Positions 1 to 11,989 of a DNA stretch of 64,000 bases are shown in pieces. The translations under genes and the position numbers were made by a program. The stretch covers positions 29,639,006-29,703,005 of the forward strand of contig CP099840.1 of the NCBI GenBank assembly GCA_030062745.1, given 5' to 3'. Numbering within the stretch: position 1 is the first letter of the stretch; each line of letters begins with the position of its first letter. The notes beneath the pieces are model-generated. The model did no database searches. It was given only the letters and a program-made list of their open reading frames with translations, and was not told the DNA's origin. This DNA comes from Capitulum mitella. Taxonomy: Eukaryota; Arthropoda; Thecostraca; Pollicipedomorpha; Pollicipedidae.

Positions 1-2283
1 ACAAACCTTATGGACATACATCAAGATGTGGAATCACGCATTCTCCAACCAACAAGTTATGGATGTTACCGATTTTTTGTGAGGAAACAATAAGCAATAA
101 TCTTTCATCTACGATCACTGATGACAAGGGAGGAAAGCTATCCAAAACGCTACATAGGATCCATTAAGTGCTATATACCTTATCGGTGGCAACAAAACGA
201 TCTCCAAGCTCACGCAAAATGCTTCCCAGGTGAAAAGTGATTGCAGGCCCACGTAATTGGCATTGGCACCGGCTCGTACCGGCATACCAATATGTAAACA
301 GCGCTGTGGCCTTGTATCTCTTCTCATCAAAACTACACTACACCGCAATTGGCCCTGTTGCGCCATTGTTGAAGTGCTGCCAGGCTGCTTCCATATTATT
401 TTTCTTCACAACTCACTTTGATAAAACAAAAAACAAGGTTTCATGCGTCCAGCTATATTACACCCGAGAGTGGCTGGGGGTATCAGGGGAGCAGCCAGGA
501 TTTTCTTAAAGGGGACGCCCGGAGCTTATCGAAAACTGAAATCATATGAAAACCGTGTGCTGGGATGAAGATGTGCGATGAGTTTCACTAAAATGCGGGC
601 CGAGGGGTGGGGGAGGGGCAAACCCCTTCATGGCAGCACCGGTGGGGGGGGGGGATATTTCCCCTTTAGTTTTCCCGTGTAATATCGGGATGACGGTAGC
701 CACCTATCCCGAATTTTCAGTACCCCTTACTAAACATGGCCATCTTTTGGCAAAAAATAGTTGACCAGGTCATAGGATGTTATAAGCTGCATCATGGACG
801 CAGTTTTCCGTAATTCTTGGGATTCCTGGACCTAAGTTTTCGTTTGGACATGTCTTGAAAGAAGTTCATCATCTGAATTATAAAAAGACATCGAATTAAG
901 TCGCGAGGGCCATAGATGACCTTAAACGACGGTCATCTGTCTTAAGCAAATCTGCCTGCAGCCACAGAGTATGGCAAATGTAGACAGCCAAGCCTCATTT
1001 TTGGGTTTTTCTTAACATTCCACATCGGCGTCATGTAAAAGATGAAAAATTAGGCAATACCCTACTGTGATCTGGTGACCTAGGTTGCCCTCGGATCACT
1101 TTTTGCCAAAATGTGACTTGCCGCGGCAAAATAAGTTTATTCCATGCTAAAACAGCCAATTCCGACCATTCATGCGCTGTTAATGGGCGTCTGAAGCGAT
1201 GGGCGCTAACCATCATACTTTAAATTTCGGTGTGTTTTAAAGCGAAAACACGTACGTCGTTCTAGATGCGACAGTGGCATGAAAGCCTGATTAAGTAAGT
1301 CGAACACCGTTCGTTCATTGACTGCTTTAATTATCGCACACCGGTGACTGCAGAGGTGCTTGAAGGAATTTATGGTTCTGCTTCTGGGGAGCCATCAATT
1401 ACTGGCTCATTACGCTAATGTTGATCACACAAACAGCAATGACGCGGAGGTACTGCGAAACGGCTTTGTTTGCATATACTGCCACGACACCCGGTAATGT
1501 ATTGCCAATACGATCCGGGAACCGATAATCTCATTCGCCAGTTCCGGAGCGCGTGAGATGTAGGTATATATTTCAACAACATCTGATAATCTGGAAAGAA
1601 ATAGTTATGTTCCAACACGTGACGCACAACCATGTGTGATGCGCTGTATCTCTTTCATTCTTCCGGTACATACAGCATTCCTCCATGCGACGGAGGAAAA
1701 CTCTTCTAATCAATAGTAAGTTCCGCGCTCTCGCCCTCTACGTAGGTGCCTGCACGTTTTACCAAGTCTAAATACCGCCGTGAAGGAATAACAAGCGCTC
1801 TGGGAGGAGGGTAGGGGCACCTATGTGCCTTTCCCCCGCCTGTTTTACTTGAAAATCTCGAGAATGGATCGAAAATGGTCGCTGTTGCTGTCTGAAACTT
1901 ATGACGATTCAGCAACTCGTCGATTGACTAAAAAAGCCTGAAATTTGGCGGAAATTTTTGAAGTTTGAGGAATTTGAAGTTGAACAAACGCACGAAAATA
2001 ACGGCTGTTTCTGACAAATGGGAACTTTGCGAAAGGACTAGCGCTTTACTTAAGCTTACCTTTGGAACAACGTCAGCCGACATCATTTGAGGACAACTGA
2101 TGAATGTACCAAGACCAAAGTCAGGGTCAGTGAGGGTCAGGGCCATCAAAAGTCAAGGTCAGCCAGGTTGTGACCTGATTCGGATTTGCTTTGTAATATG
2201 TAGGTTTGTACGAAATACGCATCCAAAAACCATGATAAAAACACGTTTGCGCACATTGATACATACATTCATACATACATACA
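1..2283. other. Left flank with no supported gene
   Basis: Frames here are short, lack splice-bounded coding character and match no family I recognise. A G-rich run lies near 641-655. The stretch 2262-2291 is a CATA/TA microsatellite that runs into the left end of the hAT element. I see no RNA gene. Confidence 0.5.
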
Positions 2284-2304
2284 TATATATACATAGGTGG
2301 GCAT

Positions 2305-2396
2305 CGTTACTATAAAATGTAACTTCGTTACTCGTTACTCCGTTTGCCTTAAAAAGTAACGGAAGTTACCGTTACTCCGTTATTCCGTTACTTTTT
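2305..2396. repeat. Subterminal GTAACGG repeats, left end of hAT
   Basis: Several copies of CGTTACT/AGTAACGG lie just inside the left inverted repeat and mirror the larger cluster at the right end. In hAT elements such subterminal words are transposase binding sites; that role is inferred here. Confidence 0.75.
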
Positions 2397-2531
2397 TAAA
2401 TGCAGTGAAAACCAAGCGAACGCGGGTTTTAAGTCTTTTATGCTGCTTTGTGGTTGTAAAACGCATTCCATATACAAAGGGAAGAAACAAAAAGCGCTTA
2501 CCCAAAACACTCCGCTAGCTGCCCACTGCCC

Positions 2532-2759
2532 TCACCAGCCGTTGTAGAGTCGGCGGCGCCGGAACAACAGCCGCGGCGGGTATTCTACCACTGTGTTAGC
2601 CACAATGTTCAAACTAATGAATTCCTGTTCATTGCCCGCGGCGCCGACGGAGCGGGGACAACCGGCGCTGGAGCGGACGCATGCAAAATGCGACAAACAG
2701 CGGACATCTATCGACTGGGTTTGATCAACAATGCCTCTCGAAGTATCCGCCCTGAACAT
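2532..2759 (-). pseudogene. Possible remnant of hAT transposase C-terminus
   Basis: The minus frame contains CVRSSAGCPRSVGAAGNEQE, which loosely recalls the hAT dimerisation-domain motif (pattern S-x-x-x-E-R-x-F-S-x-x-G). It lies where the transposase C-terminus should be if the BED finger at 4914-5165 is the N-terminus. The match is short, lacks the usual ERxFS core, and the stretch between the two remnants is broken. Treat as suggestive only. Confidence 0.25.
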
Positions 2760-4255
2760 AATGGTCTCCGTTCAGAGCTCGTTTCGGTCTCGCGAACTTC
2801 TTGTTTTGTTTTGAAATTATGTGTGTGTATTAGTTTGTGTACGAGCGCGTGCGTGGAGGTAAGATTCCTGATACCCCTGACGGTTTTTTAATACCAAACG
2901 ACGAAGGACTCAAAAAAACATGACTGATATGGATTTTATTATTGTGAAATAAAAGACTAAAAAAAGGTGCTTTAGTACCTCTTCAGCACCCTTGAAAAGA
3001 CAAATTAGCTATAAAAACATGGTCATAAGTAAGATGCAACGGAGGATGTTAGTCGTTCACAAGTGGAACATTTTGGAACGATGACGTTACCTGACATGAC
3101 CCCTGTGAAAGGCCAAAATTGATATCAATGAACTCGCTATTGTCTTACGGTTCAGTATATGTCGCTTAAGTTCAGCTTTTCAGGGACAAGGTATTGTGTC
3201 TATTTACCTAATTCCAAGGACGTATTTTGACCTTTCATGGCGTCTGGTGGCCTCAAAATTGACCTGAGGTCAAAACCCTTAAATGTTTTCGTCTCGGTTT
3301 GACAAAACCTTTCTGCCGGTGTTTCCCTTTTTTCCGTGCGATATATGGGAGCCGAGATCCTGGGAGGTGCCGAAATCCGCGCTCCCCTCCGGCCGGGCAA
3401 AGGGCATTCTGAGCCCGGCCGGAGACGGGCTAAAAACACTTCATTTAACCCTATTCCCTGTGGGGGGGGGGCAGATTCTGCTACCCGTGTCTTTCTGCTT
3501 GTCGCCCCCACACTGTTTGCCGCAGCGCCACAAGATTTTCTGGCATTTCATGGAATTGATACACATGTGTTTTGTCAACATTTAAAAAAAAAAGTCGGTC
3601 CCGCAGAGGCGGTTCCAAGCCCCCGTTTTCGGCGGTAATGTGCTGTGCGTGAAGCTGCAAAGTTGTGCGGTTCACTATCGTGACATTCTGAGTAGAAATA
3701 AAGATCACTGACTCATTTATATAGTCATACACATCCTAAACAATGCGTATGCACACACATTTTCAGGCGAACGCACACCCAGGTACTGAAAAAATGGGGG
3801 AGCACACTATTGTGCTTATGGTGCCCTCCCAATTTTGTTTACCTGGATCCACCTCTGCGCTACATATAAACTTAAACTGGCTTGCTAGTTGTACATCTGA
3901 TGTTTATATCACCCAAAACAAACAAAAACAAAGGAAATTTCTTATTTCAAAAATCACCCTTCTTGCCCTCCCTGGAACTGCCTATGGTTTTCTATTTTAA
4001 ATTTCAGCTTTCGGTATATAAAAGACTTGGACATTCCAAACTGAACCGTGTTATTCCCATGAAAATTGGTTGGTAAACACGGCCGCAGTGACCTTTCAAA
4101 AATCCCCAAATTTTGGAGTTTGTTTGCCCCACGCCCTATTTTCGCAATTTTTGAATTTTTGGGGTCCGGAATTCGAGATCTCGTTGAAACATATTAAATG
4201 GCATTCATCCCATCAACATTGGACGAATGCATCTCGAGATCTCTGGAAGGGCGGG

Positions 4256-4815
4256 GCGGGGAGGGGGCAGAATTGGTAATCTTCACCTTTCGGCCAATGC
4301 ATATTTTTCGAATGTGCAAAAGTGGCAACGGCTCATATCATGTTTGAGTTTGGGTCCTCACTTCTGCGTCTACAAAAAATAATGTGTCAGCCGAAAGGTG
4401 TTTCGGCCAGTTGATATTTTTTCGGGAACGCAGGAGTGGTAACTCGAATCGCATGGACAATGTAGCCTGTCCTCCAAGTTAAACATGATTTAACCTAACC
4501 TAACCTAAAACCTACTGTATGGTTGCAGGATTGCCCTAGATGGGCATGTAAAACTAATTTTTTGTTAGGTTCAATTTGCCTGTTTTTTTGGTTTGGTTAG
4601 CTCGTATCGGCTGAAGGCAAACATGTGTCAACTGAATCAAAATTCAAGAGTTACCTAATCAAGTCAGTTTACATATCCAGTAGGGGCCAGTGCTTAGAAA
4701 AATACCTGAATGGGCTAAATTGTTTACACAACTTGTGTTGCCACTTCCGCGTCTCCAAAAATTATGCGTAAGCGTCGGCCGAAAGGTAGATTACCTCAGA
4801 CCTGCCCCCCCCCCA
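4256..4815. mobile_element. Nested inverted-repeat element (MITE-like) inside the hAT
   Basis: The left edge (about 4256-4296) reads G-rich run, CAG, GGTAATCT, then ACCTTTCGGCC. The right edge (about 4757-4815) carries the inverse: GGCCGAAAGGT, AGATTACC, then a C-run. The arms are imperfect and roughly 50-60 bp. The interior has no coding frame. It includes a short CCTAA array at 4492-4511 and further GGCCGAAAGGTG words. I cannot fix a target duplication. Confidence 0.55.
4492..4511. repeat. Interstitial CCTAA/TTAGG telomere-like repeat
   Basis: About four units of AACCT/CCTAA in tandem. TTAGG is the ancestral arthropod telomere repeat. The array sits inside the nested element, so it may be part of a transposon sequence rather than a healed break. 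Confidence 0.6.
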
Positions 4816-4913
4816 GGGTAATGTGAATCTCACTGCCTGCAGAGAATATGGTTAAGGCAAATAGTCCAAGCAATAGTCGACAAGCTTCATAATTATGCTT
4901 CACTACTGACAAC

Positions 4914-5165
4914 TTATTGTGCACATTCTGTTCTCACCTGGAAATACCGTAAATAATGCTCCCTCTTGATATGTGCCTTTAGCCTTGAAAGGCTACTCTT
5001 GTGACCCTTCATTATAACCTCTTTCGGACGGCACAGGACATACGTAAAAATGGCGTTTTTCCCCTCCTCCTTAAACTCAAAGTACGTTTCCAGACGTGGC
5101 CATTGGTGACCCAGACCGGGCTCGTCCTGTCTCCGAAGCTGAGGCACCGTCGGACTCGGAGTCAA
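4914..5165 (-). pseudogene. BED-type zinc finger remnant of hAT transposase
   Basis: The 83-codon minus frame contains YFEFKEE, then TYVLCRPKEV, then HKSSLSRLKAHIKREH. This follows the BED finger plan (aromatic start, C-x2-C, then L-x2-H-x4-H) found at the N-terminus of many hAT transposases. The first zinc cysteine is replaced by tyrosine (YVLC), which should abolish metal binding. The frame ends before any catalytic RNase-H-like domain, so it is a fossil. Its distance from the right inverted repeat fits a transposase 5' end. Confidence 0.7.
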
Positions 5166-5754
5166 GGTTTTCGACCTCCACTGGCGGCGTAAAGACGCCT
5201 TGATGGGACATTTTAGTGTCAGGTAGTTAAAATTTCAAGCCAGTCAAGAATCAATCACCACTCCATCGCCCCATGGACATCACAGATCCAAGGCCATGGC
5301 GGCAGTAATCATGTGCTCAACAGCCTTGAGTGATCTTGGCGGGGAACCGTGTCGCGGTGGTAAGCAATCCGTGACTAACTTGAGACAACATTGAAAGCTG
5401 CCGTCAGCTGGCTGTTCCAGTATAAATGACAATAACTTTGATATCTTTTAGCCTGAAAATTGACGACTGGTTAGTTTATCATTTTAAGTCATATCAAACT
5501 TACGCATAATTCAATACTTTTGTCTCAAAAGAGACCAAAGTCAGCTGGCCTTTATACTGAACCATTGTCGTCAGCTTGCCGTCAACGTTTATCAGCTGAC
5601 GAATATTGTCAACAAGTCTACGCCGCGATTGTGAGCTGAGTGCGCGCCCAGCCGCGCTTGTATCGCCGCACGCTATTGGGTGTTGGCTATTCAAGTAGCC
5701 AATGGCGTGTGCCGATGGAAATAAAGCCGGGCGGTGTCTGTAAGGAGTTTACAA

Positions 5755-5928
5755 AGTAACGGAGTAACGGAGTAACGGAGTAACGGACCAAAAAGTAACG
5801 GAGTAACGGACCACAAAAGTAACTTCCGTTACTCAGTCCGTTACAGTAAAATAAAAGTAACGGGTCCGTTACTCCGTTACTCAAAAAAGTAACTTCGTTA
5901 GTAACGGAGTAACGGAGTAACGGACCAG
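5755..5928. repeat. Subterminal GTAACGGA repeat array, right end of hAT
   Basis: At least fifteen copies of GTAACGGA or its complement are packed in about 170 bp beside the right inverted repeat, some tandem, some inverted. They match the words at the left end of the same element. Confidence 0.8.
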
Positions 5929-5940
5929 TGCCCACCTATG

Positions 5941-5954
5941 TATATATACATATA

Positions 5955-5998
<44 letters not shown>
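5941..5998. repeat. TA microsatellite at hAT insertion site
   Basis: Long TA/TG-interrupted run immediately outside the right hAT end, containing the right copy of the 8-bp target duplication. Confidence 0.85.
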
Positions 5999-6005
<7 letters not shown>

Positions 6006-6009
6006 CACG

Positions 6010-6570
6010 TTTTACATCAATCAAACCATGTTCTTGGGTTCATTACAACGAAATGACTTTAGCGCAAATAGTTGACATAAAATTTACTTTGAGTCAAAAA
6101 GTTTGTCCAAGGCTTCACTTATTTTGACCACGCGGAGGTCAGTAAACACTAGAAGAGGTCAATGTGCCGATGTCAATGTCAATGGCTATCTTCACTGAAA
6201 ATACGCTAAAAGATGAGCTTAGCGCCCTCATTTACACTGAAGCTACACCAGTATCCAGTGTTGCTCGAAATTTGACCTGCAAAAAAATGGAGAAAATCAC
6301 GCCATAGGTCAACAGCCTGACATGACCCTGGCCCGAAATCCCCACTGAAGACGCCAAATGAGTGAAAATTGCCGTATGCCGCATTTTAACGCTGCAACAC
6401 GCACCCTTTTCCCGTTTCGTTCGAAAAGCCATTCGGAATGGACTGCACGGGTCGCGAAAAGATCTAAAGTCGACCTTTTCGATCCCATTTGACCTTGGAA
6501 GTACTGGGATCGCGAACATTGTGCAACATAGTTTAGTTTTTATAGCAACATAGCAACGTTTACAGTTCTG
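6010..6570. other. No gene seen between hAT and LINE fragment
   Basis: Open frames on both strands here have no recognisable domain and no splice context. Several AGGTCA/TGACCT half-sites occur (6135, 6155, 6275). Confidence 0.4.
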
Positions 6571-6577
6571 TCCTAAG

Positions 6578-7480
6578 AAGAGACTCTCCTTGCCGTCAAA
6601 GCCTACTTTACACCCAACTCCTTGAAAATGAATCCATCCAAAACAACCCTGCTCCTTGTCGGCACAGCCCACAACCTCAAGAAGACCACATCTTTCCATC
6701 TTAACTTTGTCGGCCACATACTAACCCTTTCTCCGTCCGTAAAGATGCTGGGGGTCACTGTCGACAATTCCTTGTCCTGGGAGGAGAACATATCCAAGGT
6801 TACCAAAAAGCGCAACTCCATCCTGCTCTGTTTATACAAGATACGTCATCACCTTACGCCCGAAGTCCTGACACTCCCAATCCAGTCACATGTTTTCCCC
6901 CACATCCTTTACTGCCTTTCGGTCTGGGGCGGGGCCGCGTCGTGCCACCTCAGCAGAGTTCAGAAAGACGTGAACTTTGGGGCCAGGATCGTCTCCGGGG
7001 CTCGTAAGCGGGATTCGATGTCGGCGACCTTGAGGGCGCTAGACTGGCGCGCCGTACGCGACCTAGTTGCGAGGCGCGACAGCATTGGTGTTTTCCGAGC
7101 CCTGAACGACTCGCGTGCTCCGGTGGCAGTCTGGTTCTTGTTCGCTCCACGTACTGCTGTGTCCCAGCGTGCCACCCGGGCGTCGGCGGCCGGCGCCTTG
7201 GAGCGGCCGACTTTCCGTCTGGCTGTGGCCCTCAGGGCTTTTTCGTATTGCGCGGCCTTGTCCTGGAACCGCCTGCCGCCGGACATCACCGTCTCTCGAA
7301 CCCATGGAGAGCTTGTACGGAAACTTGACGAATTAACTCCTATACGTTGACGTATCTGACTGCCTAGTTTTATTTGTATAACTATTTCGCATGAGCTGCA
7401 CTGCATTGAGTAGAATCAAACAGGTATCCACGCGGTGGGAAGATTCGCAAATAAACTGAACATGAACATGAACATGACCT
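6578..7480 (+). mobile_element. 5'-truncated non-LTR retrotransposon (LINE), RT C-terminal part
   Basis: An open frame runs from about 6578 to the stop at 7348-7350. It reads as the C-terminal third of a LINE reverse transcriptase. Landmarks are LKMNPSKTTLLLVGT (the thumb-proximal KxxPxKT motif), MLGVTVDNSLSWEENI (the usual LGV-x-D-x-x-L-x-W signature) and HILYCLSVWGG. The catalytic YxDD and the endonuclease are absent because the copy starts downstream of them. The 3' end finishes near three ATGAAC-type units (about 7458-7478), as in L2/CR1/Jockey-like elements with simple-repeat tails. The frame is intact, so the insertion may be fairly young. The clade is uncertain. Confidence 0.8.
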
Positions 7481-7620
7481 AACCTTAGATTTTCGTATCT
7501 CTAGTTCTTTTCGTTTCCGAGGTCGGAGGGGAGTACTTTTGTGGCCCTTTGCAGTGCACGTTAGCGCGAAACCCACTTCCACTGCGCGTGATAAACAGGA
7601 TCCGTGTGTGGGCTTGCCAC

Positions 7621-7920
7621 ATGGCTGACAGCATGACCATGCCGGCGCAGGGCTGGTCTGGGCGCGAGCTGGGATGTACTCGGCGCACTCCGGACGAATT
7701 GGAGGCGGCCATTTCGGCCGGCGCTGTTAACGAGGTGGCGCCGGGCGGCTGCGTGACGGACGGCACGGCCGGCGTAACGGCCGGCGTCGACGGCGGCCGA
7801 CACGCACCGCGGCGGACCGGGCGCGCCGCGACTGCCGCAGTCGGCCCCAGCCGGACGGCAGCCGCCCCGACCAGCGGGGGGGGGGGGCACGACGCGGTCG
7901 GGTCTCCCGCTGGTAGCACG
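7621..7920 (+). other. CpG-rich open segment, possible exon or promoter island
   Basis: A GC- and CpG-rich stretch is open on both strands. The plus frame starts at ATG 7621 in a fair context (CCACATGGC) and runs 99 codons of Ala/Gly/Thr/Arg-rich sequence to TAA at 7921. A donor-like CAC|GTAAAC overlaps the stop. GC islands elsewhere in this window are mostly exons, hence the suspicion, but no domain is visible. Confidence 0.25.
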
Positions 7921-8892
7921 TAAACAATGGAAAGGACACCAGCTATAGAGCTCCAGTAAAGTTTGGCTGAAGGTTTACCATGCTACCTGTCTGTATTGGA
8001 TGATGCAATTACTTGCAGAGGCAGCAGCGAGTAGTGGGGTGCTGATAAAGTAGCCCTAACGTAGTTATTTGATTGCGGAATTCTGTTAATGGGAATGGTA
8101 AATTAATTACTGATGAGTTTCAATGGACCCAGCTTTGTCTTACGTAATTGTGGTCCCAGAAAATAATGGTGAAACAAACAACAACAGGTGAATGTTGAAT
8201 TAGTTATGTTACTACTAAGTCAGTAATTAATACATTGCAACAGGACCCCTGCGTGGTACCACCGGATCACTGATGAATTACAGTGGTCGTAGCGGCAAGG
8301 GATGACTGATGAATTAGAGTGGTCTCAGGGAGCAGTCATGTTTTACAGTGAGAAAACGTAACTTATGCATTGGTGCGGTCACACCGAGTAATGCGTTGCC
8401 AGTGAAATGGTGTCGTATGAGAGGCGCAACCAAGTGGGAAGCAGCGGATATTTCGGTTTTTGGATGATGATGGGTACGTTCTAACTAACTTATCTCTCAG
8501 GCCGTTGGTTAGAACGACAAAAACATCTTTCTGAACCTACGTTATGAATCAAAAAAGGAATATATTAATCACGTTATTGTTAATGTTACAGCTGTTACAG
8601 CTCCTACTGATGAATGACGGATGAGTGATGAATAGTAGCGGCCCCAGCGAGCAAAAGATGACAGGTTCCAGACAACACGACATGCAGCAGACAAAGACAT
8701 TCCAGGTTCTAGACAGCAACATGACATAAAAAAGTTCCAGACAACAATGGAGGACCGTTTGTTAGAATGGCCTTAATGAACAAGGGATGACTAGAACATT
8801 AGGACACTTTCAGAGAGTAATGGGTGAATGATGCATTAAAATGGTCCGTGTGAGATGCATGAGTATGCAAGCATAAGTATCACGGCACTTAC

Positions 8893-9034
8893 TAAACCAA
8901 CTTTTTGCTTAGATGTTCCCATATCCCGTTGCCCAATGGCCGACTGAAATGTCAACGGCGTCATGCAAACTGTGATGGGAGTCACGATAAAAGAAGTCGA
9001 TTCCACTGTGACGTCTACAGCAAAGACCACTGAT
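8893..9034 (-). CDS. Candidate exon of a secreted Thr/Ser/Val-rich protein
   Basis: On the minus strand a strong acceptor (TCTTCTTCATCTTCAG) precedes a 142-nt open segment that ends at a consensus GTAAGT donor. It would encode VDVTVESTSFIVTPITVCM, similar in flavour to the TSTLTV...VTSTVPLTC core of the minus-strand gene at 57-59.5 kb. No start, signal peptide or partner exon is identified, and chance cannot be excluded. Confidence 0.25.
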
Positions 9035-9499
9035 CTGAAGATGAAGAAGATGTGATATGAAGCCCGGCACGAAACACCACCTCCGCCGTTCGGCCGTAAC
9101 AGCAATGCGGCGGTCAGGCCAGCAGCGTACCCACCACCACAGCGACCGCGGTGTCCCATCAGACCCTGCGTTAGAGTTCGTCACGGTCCCGAGATGAGAG
9201 GTCCTAGACCAGCGCTATCCCGCTGACGCGAAGCCCAGTCTCTATCCAGGTCCTATCAGTTCAATGCACATGAAGGCCTTAGTCCAGCCTTGGGTTTTTC
9301 ATTGTAAAAGTAGGCATGCAGAAAGTCTGAAGGGTGGAAGTATACGCTAAACAATGACTCAAAGCTCCATTATCGTTCACTGCGGGCACAATTTAGCTAG
9401 TCAAATCTCGAAACTCAGCATTTCACCTACAGTTCTGTGGGACAATTGGGACCACGTCCCACCCAAGCCCTTCGTATTTGGTGATTAGCCTGCCCTAGC

Positions 9500-9890
9500 C
9501 CTAACCGGGCCCTAGGGCCGACCCTCATCCCGCAGGGCCGGCCTGGCCCGCGGCGAATACTGTCCCGCGGCGGCCGGTCCGGCGGCCGGCTGTCTCGGCA
9601 GCCCGACTCCCACGTGAGCGGCCGCGGGCGCCGGCCGGCCGACGGCTGCGACGCCGGCCGGCCGGCCGGCTCCAGTCGGCAGCGGTCGGCAGCGGCGGCG
9701 GTCCAGCCCGCAGACCGGCCCCGCCCCCGGCCACCGCACCGCGGCCCAGGTGAGACCGCCGCCGCGGACTGGCGGCGGCCGGTGCACGCCGCGAGAGGGG
9801 CGCCATCGCCGGCACGCTTCGCCCGCGGTGTCCTCCCTGTGAGGTGTGGGTTTACGCCACGCACGGCGTCGCCGCTGCGTGTGTGACATT
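9500..9890. other. CpG island, unassigned
   Basis: Very GC-rich with many CGG/CCG runs and several overlapping frames dominated by Arg/Ala/Pro/Gly, the usual result of composition rather than selection. It could be a promoter island or untranslated exon. Confidence 0.4.
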
Positions 9891-10059
9891 CAACGGCGAC
9901 ACCGTGTGTCATCCGCAAGGACACCACGGAGTGTGTGGTGCCCTTGTGGATGGCATATGAAACGTTTGCTCTTACTGTGTTCAGTCTACACAGTCCGCAG
10001 TCGCCAATGCCCTTGGATGCATGGAAGGTGGTGACATTTAAGCCGGCCTATACGGCTTA

Positions 10060-10470
10060 CGGCGGCGAAATCTGCGGCGTCTTTATAGCCGACGTACGAA
10101 ATGTGCGGTGTCTCCGCAGCCGGTATACACGGCCTGCGGCGCGTGCGAGGCAAACACAGAGTGTGGCGCCGTTGATGTTGGCATACGCATGGTGTTGCGC
10201 CGCTGATGCCGGCATACACCGGGTGAGGCGTCACTGGTGCCGGCGCACGCAGAATGTGGTGTCGTTAGTGCCGGCATACACAGAGTGTGGCGTCATTGAT
10301 ACCAACATACACAGTGCATGGCATCACTGATGCCGGTATGCGCAGTGTGTGACATCACTGATGACGGCATACGCAGAGCGTGGAATCGCTGATGCCGGTA
10401 TACGCAGTGCGGCGTCACTAATGCCGGCATATGCGGAGCGTGGTATGACTGATGTCAGTGTACGTAGTGT
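10060..10470. repeat. Minisatellite, about 30-bp unit
   Basis: About thirteen diverged units of roughly 30 bp, core GATGCCGGCATACGCAGAG followed by TGTGGCGTCACT. Translated frames across it are repetitive only because of the DNA repeat. Confidence 0.8.
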
Positions 10471-10479
10471 ATTGTTCAT

Positions 10480-11985
10480 GTAACGTGTGGAATGTTTTGC
10501 TTAATTTTTTCCATTAATTAGGTATGATTGATTAATGAAAAGGATGACAGATGCCCATGCAATATGCTATTTTCAGATCTGGTTAGGTTTGGTTACGATT
10601 GCCACGAGCACAGCCTGTGTCCTCCCAATTTCCAATGCTACTCAGTTTGGACTTAGAATGCGTCCTTTCATTTTGAAGGCGATAATGACCTCAAATGAGG
10701 TCAATGTTACGATGCTACGATGTATTATTTCAGGAACTCCAGGACCGATATGGTCTTCTCGATCGATTTGATCAATAGCCCTACATTTCTACTTTAAGAA
10801 TGTGTGTTTCGCCCAATAACGAAGTTGGTGTCAAGGTCTGAGAACGTCAATACCATGCAGTCATAATACATGGTATTGACCATAATACATGGTACTGACA
10901 TATATAAGCCACTAAAATACTTCGCCCCTCATGACCTAAAATGGGGTCAAAACAAGGGTGTTGTTATGTGCAGATGATTGTGGGGTCCAAGCCAAGGCCC
11001 GGGTAGCCCAGCCTCGTCCCAAATGTGAGTTTCTGAGCGGATTTAGCTTACTTTATTTTCATTGATGGAAATTTTTATTTATATTCTTTGCGTATCATCT
11101 ACTAGATAACAAACTATGCTCCTCCCGTTAAGAGAAGCAGAAAATATTGGAGCACTTTTGGAAGGACGAAGATCCACAATCAGGGGGGATATAGCGCCTG
11201 CAAAAAAGAAAATACAAATCGACGCCCTTGGAACAAGGGTGCGGAATAATTAACTGTTACCGTAACGGAAAATAACAAACATCTTACACCACAATGGAAC
11301 CTATTATTACGTAACAGCATCTTAAAGCTCATGTGTACCAGTAAAACGCCTTATGGGTCCGCGTGCCGAGAGAGGTCTTCTTCATAGTGCTATTTGCTTC
11401 AGTACTTTCCCTTTAGGCATTTAGGAGTACTCAAGGATCTTTATCAATCTATTCCAGTAGCTCGCATCCGAAGAACTGCAAGTTTAAACGTCATGCGCAC
11501 CCTTGATATTTTTCACTGCCATTACTGAGTTGTTCAGAAACATTCATGAACGGTAGGTAAAGAGTGAACACAGTATTTTCGGAATAGTTATGTGCAAGAC
11601 AGAGTTTGCGAGTTGGCGTATTGCAAGTGCACCTAAATATAATTATAAGGGTGAACTTCCATCTCATGAAATTTTCATGATTTGATGCCAAGTGGTTGCG
11701 AAGTTATTGGCTTTCAAAACTTGTTATGGCCAGACTGGGCCGAGCCAAGTCGCTTACTTTGATTTTTTTCCGCTCCTGAAGTATGACTCAGTCTTCTGCC
11801 TCACTCGTAACAAATAAATGACAAACGAGTTAGAATCAGATTAATTTATGACGTCGTTTCGACATGAGATGGGCGATTTTGATAACAATTATTAAACCAA
11901 AGTGTGAAGGTTTAAGAAAACACACTCAAAAAGTTTGAAGCCGTTGCCTTTGCGCCGTTTTGAGATTAGAGAATTTTGAGGTATA
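10480..11985. other. AT-rich stretch without a supported gene
   Basis: No frame shows a domain or splice-bounded coding character. A palindromic TGACCTCAAATGAGGTCA occurs at about 10687-10704. Confidence 0.4.
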
Positions 11986-11989
11986 AACT

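Larger units (their letters stand above)
2292..5940 (-). mobile_element. hAT-superfamily DNA transposon, full length but decayed
   Basis: The ends are a perfect 12-bp inverted repeat, CATAGGTGGGCA at 2292-2303 and its complement at 5929-5940. Both sides are flanked by TATATATA (2284-2291 and 5941-5948). An 8-bp duplication and ends starting CA and finishing TG are hallmarks of hAT elements. The duplication is TA-rich and sits beside microsatellite, so it is weaker proof than unique sequence would be. Next to both ends are clusters of the word GTAACGG and its complement, typical of hAT subterminal transposase sites. The strand is set by a BED zinc-finger remnant near the right end, reading leftward. 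No intact transposase remains, so the copy is non-autonomous. Confidence 0.85.

Noticed and set aside
3200-3585. Overlapping frames of about 100 codons on both strands
   Set aside because: They lie inside the hAT element, lack domains and overlap each other; most likely non-coding repeat.
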